From contig CAJTFD010000006.1 of the NCBI GenBank assembly GCA_910575625.1, positions 186,001 through 250,000 on the forward strand: DNA of 64,000 bases. Direction: 5' to 3'. The position numbers and the translations under genes were made by a program. The notes under the pieces were generated by a model, which worked only from the letters and a program-made list of their open reading frames with translations, was not told the origin of the DNA and made no database searches. The stretch comes from Clostridia bacterium. GTDB taxonomy: Bacteria; Bacillota; Clostridia; Lachnospirales; Lachnospiraceae. This document shows, in pieces, positions 60,328-64,000 of this stretch. Each line of letters starts with the position of its first letter. The stretch's first letter is position 1.

Positions 60328-61086
60328 ATGAATATTCTCGAAGTAAAAGACCTCTGCAAAACATATATCGTAAACAAGCGGCAGAACAACGTATTGAAAA
60401 ACGTAAATTTCACGATTGGCGAGGGAGAAATGGTCGCCGTTATGGGGCCGTCTGGTTCTGGAAAATCCACGCTGCTGTACGCAGTTTCGGGCATGGATGA
60501 TCTTACCGCAGGGGAGGTAAACTTCTGTGGAAGAAATATTGCAGGGATGGGTGAAAGAGAACTTGCAGACCTGCGCCTTGACGAAATGGGCTTTATCTTT
60601 CAGCAAATGTATATGCTGAAGAACCTCACCATACTGGATAATATCATACTTCCCGCAACACAATCCAAAAAACAGCGTGAACCCCGCAGGGAAACGATGC
60701 GGCGCGGACAGGATTTCATGCGCAGGCTCGGCATTATCGACATTGCCGACAACGACATCAACGAGGTTTCGGGCGGGCAGCTCCAGCGGGCGTGTATCTG
60801 CCGCAGTATGATGAACAATCCGAAAATGATCTTTGCCGACGAGCCAACAGGGGCTTTGAACCGCACTTCCTCCGACGAGGTAATGGAGGAACTTGTAAAA
60901 TTAAATTCTGAGGGAACAACGATCATGCTCGTTACCCACGATGCTAAAGTCGCGGCAAAATGCACAAGGGTCATGTACATTGTTGACGGGAACATAAAGG
61001 GAGAGTTTGACTTAAGCGATCGCTCCACACAGATAAGAGAACGGGAGCGCGCATTGAATAACTGGCTTCTGGAATTGGGGTGGTAA
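60328..61086 (+). CDS. MacB/BceA-like ABC ATPase of module E
   Basis: The 252-aa ATPase has Walker A GPSGSGKSTLL near residue 39, Q-loop FIFQQMYMLKN, signature VSGGQLQRACICRSM and Walker B IFADEPTGALNRTSSD. The Asp of the D-loop (usually ALD) is Asn here. It lies 18 bases after the permease gene and ends one base before the regulator gene, so all four genes form one transcript. Confidence 0.93.
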   Translation: MNILEVKDLCKTYIVNKRQNNVLKNVNFTIGEGEMVAVMGPSGSGKSTLLYAVSGMDDLTAGEVNFCGRNIAGMGERELADLRLDEMGFIFQQMYMLKNLTILDNIILPATQSKKQREPRRETMRRGQDFMRRLGIIDIADNDINEVSGGQLQRACICRSMMNNPKMIFADEPTGALNRTSSDEVMEELVKLNSEGTTIMLVTHDAKVAAKCTRVMYIVDGNIKGEFDLSDRSTQIRERERALNNWLLELGW

Positions 61087-61087
61087 T

Positions 61088-61753
61088 ATGGATATTCTCA
61101 TTGTTGAGGACAACAAGGAGCTTGCCGATCTGCTGTGTGATTTTCTCCGTGCGGAAAATTACACAGTATCGGCGGTCCAAACAGCCGAAGAAGCCTTGCT
61201 GCTGTACGGAAGATACAGCGCAAGGCTTGTCGTGCTTGATATCATGCTGCCCGACAGGGATGGATTTTATGTTCTAGAAAAAATCCGTACAGAAAGCAAT
61301 ACACCCGTACTGATCGTAAGTGCAAAAACAGAAAAAGAGGACAAGCTGAACGGACTGAATCTCGGCGCGGACGACTACATTGAAAAGCCCTATGATATTG
61401 ATATCATGCTCGCAAAAATAAGCGGGATTTTTAAGCGGCGGTACGCTCTTGATGAAATTACTGACGGCAATATACGCATAAATAGAGCGCGCCGTACCGT
61501 TTACAAAAACGGAAAAGAGCTGGAAATGACCACGAAGGAATTTGAACTGCTCCTGCTTTTGATGGAGAATAAGGGCAGAGCTTTAAGTAAGGAATATATT
61601 TTCGGACAAGTCTGGGGCAGCGACAGCTTTTCGGAGCAGCAGACGCTAACGGTACACATAAAATGGCTGCGGCAGAAAATAGAGGATATCCCCAAAAATC
61701 CCAAAAAAATAGTGACTATATGGGGAGTGGGCTATAAATATGAAAGCGTTTAA
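61088..61753 (+). CDS. OmpR-family response regulator of module E
   Basis: This 221-aa regulator has ILIVEDNKELADLL, phosphoacceptor in LVVLDIMLPDRDGFYV, Lys in YIEKPYD, and a winged helix (MTTKEFELLLLLMENKGRAL to IWGVGYKYE). It overlaps the kinase gene by 14 bases. In contrast to modules A-C, the regulator genes follow the transporter genes instead of preceding them. Confidence 0.93.
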   Translation: MDILIVEDNKELADLLCDFLRAENYTVSAVQTAEEALLLYGRYSARLVVLDIMLPDRDGFYVLEKIRTESNTPVLIVSAKTEKEDKLNGLNLGADDYIEKPYDIDIMLAKISGIFKRRYALDEITDGNIRINRARRTVYKNGKELEMTTKEFELLLLLMENKGRALSKEYIFGQVWGSDSFSEQQTLTVHIKWLRQKIEDIPKNPKKIVTIWGVGYKYESV

Positions 61754-62963
61754 CAGAATTTTCTCGGCAGTTACAGCTGCCATAATCCTATTGTTTGCTG
61801 TGGTGAATATGATCCTTGCAGCCGACAAAACCGATGGGAGCAGGCCATACCGCGTAGAGATAAGCCGTCTTGTTCGTGAAATAGAAACGAATGGTTCTGC
61901 CGATATTTCCGAATGTGCGTATGTAACAAATATTGAGCGATGCGGAGAAGAATTTTACAGCACGGACAGCGACTATGTGATCTATGAGATAAACGGAGAA
62001 CTTTACCGCTTCGATCACAGTGCAAATGGTTATTCCAACAAGGCACATTTTGTAGGAATTGTAAATGCTGTTCTCGGCGTTATAGCAATTTTATTTATCG
62101 CAGTCATGCTTTATATAAAATACGCAATCCTTGCGCCCTTTGAACGCCTGAGCAGTCTCCCTTACGAACTTTCAAAGGGGAATCTCACCACGCCGGTAAA
62201 GGAAACAAAAAACCGTTTTTTCGGAAAATTTCTTTGGGGAATTGATATTCTCCGCGAAAACATCGAACAGCAAAAGCAGCGAGAACTGGAAATGCAGAAA
62301 GAAAAGAAAACGCTGTTATTATCGCTTTCTCATGATATTAAAACACCTCTTTCCGCGATAAAACTGTACTCGGCGGCACTGTCGAAAAATTTGTATCCGG
62401 ATGCGGAAAAGCAGCATGAGATTGCTGAAAACATCAACGAAAAGGTGGACGAGATCGAGGGCTATCTTTCGCAGATCATAACGGCTTCAAGAGAAGATTT
62501 CCTTAGCCTTGAAGTGGATATGGGCGAGTTTTATCTTTCAGAGCTTATTGAAAAAATCACAGAATATTACAGTGAAAAACTGGCGCTTATCAAAACAGAT
62601 TTTAGCATCGGAAAATATAAAAACTGTCTGCTTTCAGGGGATCTGAACAGGAGTGTTGAAGTGCTGCAAAATATGATGGAAAATTCTCTCAAATACGGCG
62701 ACGGCAGGCGTATCGAATTGATTTTCCCCGAAGACGACGAATGCGTCCAGATTGCGCTCAGGAATGGCGGTTGTACGCTCAGCATGGACGATCTGCCGCA
62801 TATTTTCGAGAGTTTTTGGCGCGGCGCTAATGCGGAAAGCATCCGTGGCAGCGGCCTGGGACTTTACATTTGCAGACAACTTATGCGCAAGATGAACGGC
62901 GAGATTTTTGCGGAGATTGACGGTGACATCATTACCGTCATTGCCGTTTTCGCAAGAGCGTAA
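61740..62963 (+). CDS. Sensor histidine kinase of module E
   Basis: The 407-aa kinase has a membrane segment at about 7-24, an extracellular domain of about 75 residues with two Cys (SECAYVTNIERCGEE) that might form a disulfide, a second segment at about 103-123 and a HAMP-like linker. The phosphoacceptor is in LSHDIKTPLSAIKLY, and the ATPase boxes are NMMENSLKYG, LPHIFESFWRG and GSGLGLYICRQLM. It is the last gene of module E. Confidence 0.92.
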   Translation: MKAFNRIFSAVTAAIILLFAVVNMILAADKTDGSRPYRVEISRLVREIETNGSADISECAYVTNIERCGEEFYSTDSDYVIYEINGELYRFDHSANGYSNKAHFVGIVNAVLGVIAILFIAVMLYIKYAILAPFERLSSLPYELSKGNLTTPVKETKNRFFGKFLWGIDILRENIEQQKQRELEMQKEKKTLLLSLSHDIKTPLSAIKLYSAALSKNLYPDAEKQHEIAENINEKVDEIEGYLSQIITASREDFLSLEVDMGEFYLSELIEKITEYYSEKLALIKTDFSIGKYKNCLLSGDLNRSVEVLQNMMENSLKYGDGRRIELIFPEDDECVQIALRNGGCTLSMDDLPHIFESFWRGANAESIRGSGLGLYICRQLMRKMNGEIFAEIDGDIITVIAVFARA

Positions 62964-63009
62964 ATGATTTAAAGATGCGGATTGATAAAAATATGTATGA
63001 TCGGTGGTG

Positions 63010-63135
63010 ATGAAAATAAAAAAACGGATATCAGTTATAGGTGATGATCTGACATTTTTCCAGTCAACAAAAGACTTTATGGCAAATAGCAGCACGAATG
63101 TCAGCTATGCGATGTCCGTAAAGCAAACCTTAAAT
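63010..63135 (+). pseudogene. N-terminal fragment of a response regulator
   Basis: The plus strand reads MKIKKRISVIGDDLTFFQST, KDFMANSSTNVSYAMSVKQT and LNHLF, which resembles the first 45 residues of a receiver domain (IxVIGDD acidic pair, then helix 1 and strand 2). No phosphoacceptor region or DNA-binding domain follows; the sequence runs into IS256-type debris. I infer a truncated regulator gene. Confidence is limited by the short length. Confidence 0.4.
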
Positions 63136-63260
63136 CATCTTTTCGTCCACGTTGCCGGAAACAGCCGACACAATGACAGGATAGGGAAGCAAGCCGCCCG
63201 GCGTTTTTTTCCTGCTCTTAGATAATGTAAATAAGTTTGTGTTTTTGAAAATATATGACT

Positions 63261-63310
63261 CCTTTTTGGTAAGGATCAGGATATGCAGATCCTTATCGAA
63301 AAGGAGTGTT
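63261..63310 (+). repeat. Stem-loop at the start of the IS256 relic
   Basis: CTCCTTTTTggtAAGGATC and GATCCTTatcGAAAAGGAG form a long imperfect hairpin directly in front of the ATG at 63314. Such hairpins near IS ends limit read-through into the transposase gene. Confidence 0.5.
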
Positions 63311-63313
63311 TTT

Positions 63314-63490
63314 ATGCCAGCAGCAAAGGAGCCGATTCGACAGATCATCTCAGAAAACAACTGAAACAGCGTCACTGATGTCTATGCCTTGCTCAGGGAC
63401 AGTTTCAAAGACATCCTCCAGGAACTCTTGGAGGCAGAAACCTTCCGTCACCCAGAATCTGATCCTCTCCCCTGTTCAATTCTTTTTTCG
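63314..63490 (+). pseudogene. IS256-family transposase N-terminal relic
   Basis: The frame reads MPAAKEPIRQIISENN, meets a TGA at 63362-63364, and continues in the same frame NSVTDVYALLRDSFKDILQE, LLEAETFRHPESD before it is lost. The D-Y-x-x-L-K/R-D-x-F-K-D-x-L-Q-E-x-L-E-A-E pattern is the start of IS256 (mutator) transposases. The catalytic domain is absent. Confidence 0.7.
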
Positions 63491-63541
63491 CATTGACGGA
63501 TAATTGGATCATTTAATTGCTGACTTGGTTCCTGTTGTACT

Positions 63542-63793
63542 CTAAGCGCTTTTTGGAGCAACAGGAGCAACATCGTTGCCTGCGTTTCCATCTGTGTATA
63601 TATCCGTGTATTTATTTACCTTTTCATCTTCCTTTGTAAATCTCTCGTATATGTAAAGACATCCGCAAACCATAAGTATCATCATTATAATCGATATCAG
63701 TATGACGATCGCCCTCAGCAGATACGCGATCATAAGCCGCTTAATCTTTCTCTTCCTGAGTTTTTTCCTCTTTCCGTATTGTTTCCTGTTCAT
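63542..63793 (-). CDS. Small single-pass membrane protein (83 aa)
   Basis: A very basic N-terminus (RKQYGKRKKLRKRKIKRL) is followed by one membrane segment (about residues 22-48) and a short, acidic outer tail rich in Asp and Asn. This is a type II membrane anchor without a recognisable catalytic domain. It could be the anchor part of a truncated cell-wall hydrolase, as similar leaders precede amidase domains in Lachnospiraceae; I cannot prove this. GAGGAAC lies nine bases before the ATG, and the leader is strongly structured (63828-63950). Confidence 0.6.
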   Translation of the reverse strand: MNRKQYGKRKKLRKRKIKRLMIAYLLRAIVILISIIMMILMVCGCLYIYERFTKEDEKVNKYTDIYTDGNAGNDVAPVAPKSA

Positions 63794-63827
63794 TTCCGTA
63801 TTTGTTCCTCAATCTGGAATAAGTCAA

Positions 63828-63950
63828 CACCCCCGCTGCAAGAAACGGGGGTGACCCTCGCGGCAGTCGCCAAATCTGCATGCAAGCATGCCCACTTGGC
63901 TCGTTGCTCGCGAGGATCAATGGCTTTTTGGTAAAGCGATCTCCTCACCA
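63828..63950 (-). promoter_or_regulatory. Structured leader or IS200/IS605-type end
   Basis: On the minus strand three nested elements occur. CCTCGCG (63909-63915) pairs with CGCGAGG (63856-63862), enclosing CCAA/TTGG and a GCATGC-TT-GCATGC core. Next, CACCCCCG/CGGGGGTG (63828-63853) forms a terminator-like stem with no T-tract. The whole lies 35-160 bases before the small membrane protein gene. The last hairpin followed by TTGACTTATTC resembles right ends of IS200/IS605 elements, so it may be such an end or a guide-RNA relic rather than a cis-regulator. Confidence 0.45.
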
Positions 63951-64000
63951 CTTTCTTTTGATAACACATAAATATTTCCTGTATCACAGGTAACAGACAT

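Noticed and set aside
63790-63987. 65-codon minus-strand frame at the right end
   Set aside because: It lies over a highly structured palindromic segment and reads through several stems, so the codons reflect RNA or IS-end structure rather than a protein.
1-64000. CRISPR arrays, tRNA and rRNA genes
   Set aside because: No regularly spaced repeats with unique spacers, no cloverleaf with a CCA-type end and no rRNA core sequences were noticed by eye; a covariance-model search would be decisive.

Overview
The window looks like chromosome of a gut-type Clostridia, most likely Lachnospiraceae. This is inferred from lepA next to hemW, an RsiV-like DUF4179 anti-sigma factor paired with an ECF sigma factor, a GHKL/LytTR two-component system, glucan-binding-type repeats on secreted enzymes, pieces of Tn916-like conjugative elements, and strong AGGAGG-type ribosome binding sites. 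I found no rRNA, tRNA or CRISPR. Most genes lie on the minus strand.

Region 1 (1-4.7 kb) is an accessory edge. It holds a type III DNA methyltransferase gene broken by an in-frame TGA and running off the left end, an IS with perfect 18-bp inverted ends, the relic of an IS1182-type end, a 118-bp internally deleted copy of the D-lyxose isomerase gene found 2 kb further on, and a Fic AMP-transferase. Region 2 (4.7-13.8 kb) is a nine-gene sugar operon read from one promoter at about 13.68 kb. In transcription order it has a sugar-binding lipoprotein, two ABC permeases, an ADP-dependent-type sugar kinase, two class II aldolases, an RpiR regulator, D-lyxose/D-mannose isomerase and an aldose epimerase. 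The substrate is not obvious, and the combination may be an undescribed ketose pathway.

Region 3 (13.8-31.3 kb) is mostly core: an ECF sigma/anti-sigma pair with an autoregulatory-looking promoter, TraX, hemW, lepA, threonine aldolase, and two convergent secreted repeat proteins (a class A beta-lactamase-like serine hydrolase and a C39-like peptidase). It also has a LytTR/GHKL two-component system followed by four unrecognised genes, three of which are tandem paralogues, and a TetR-MFS pair with two palindromic operators.

Region 4 (31.5-63 kb) is the striking part. Five separate peptide-type ABC transporter modules, each with its own histidine kinase and OmpR-type response regulator, sit within 32 kb. 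Two are BcrA/LanFEG-like (A at 31.8-36.3, D at 50.4-55.2) and three have FtsX-like permeases (B at 36.5-41.3, C at 42.6-47.3, E at 57.9-63.0). Upstream of the transporter genes of A, B and D there are direct repeats with exact 11-bp spacing, as expected for OmpR-family regulators. The modules are separated by mobile debris: a group II intron domain V relic, a decayed phage helicase, two copies of a 160-bp MITE flanked by TA, a broken conjugative-element sigma/HTH/mobC cluster, a deleted IS1182 and an IS256 relic. The region reads as an antimicrobial-peptide sensing and detoxification island assembled by repeated transfer. A small MerR-tautomerase-SDR operon lies between modules C and D. The right end has a small membrane protein gene preceded by a strongly structured leader.
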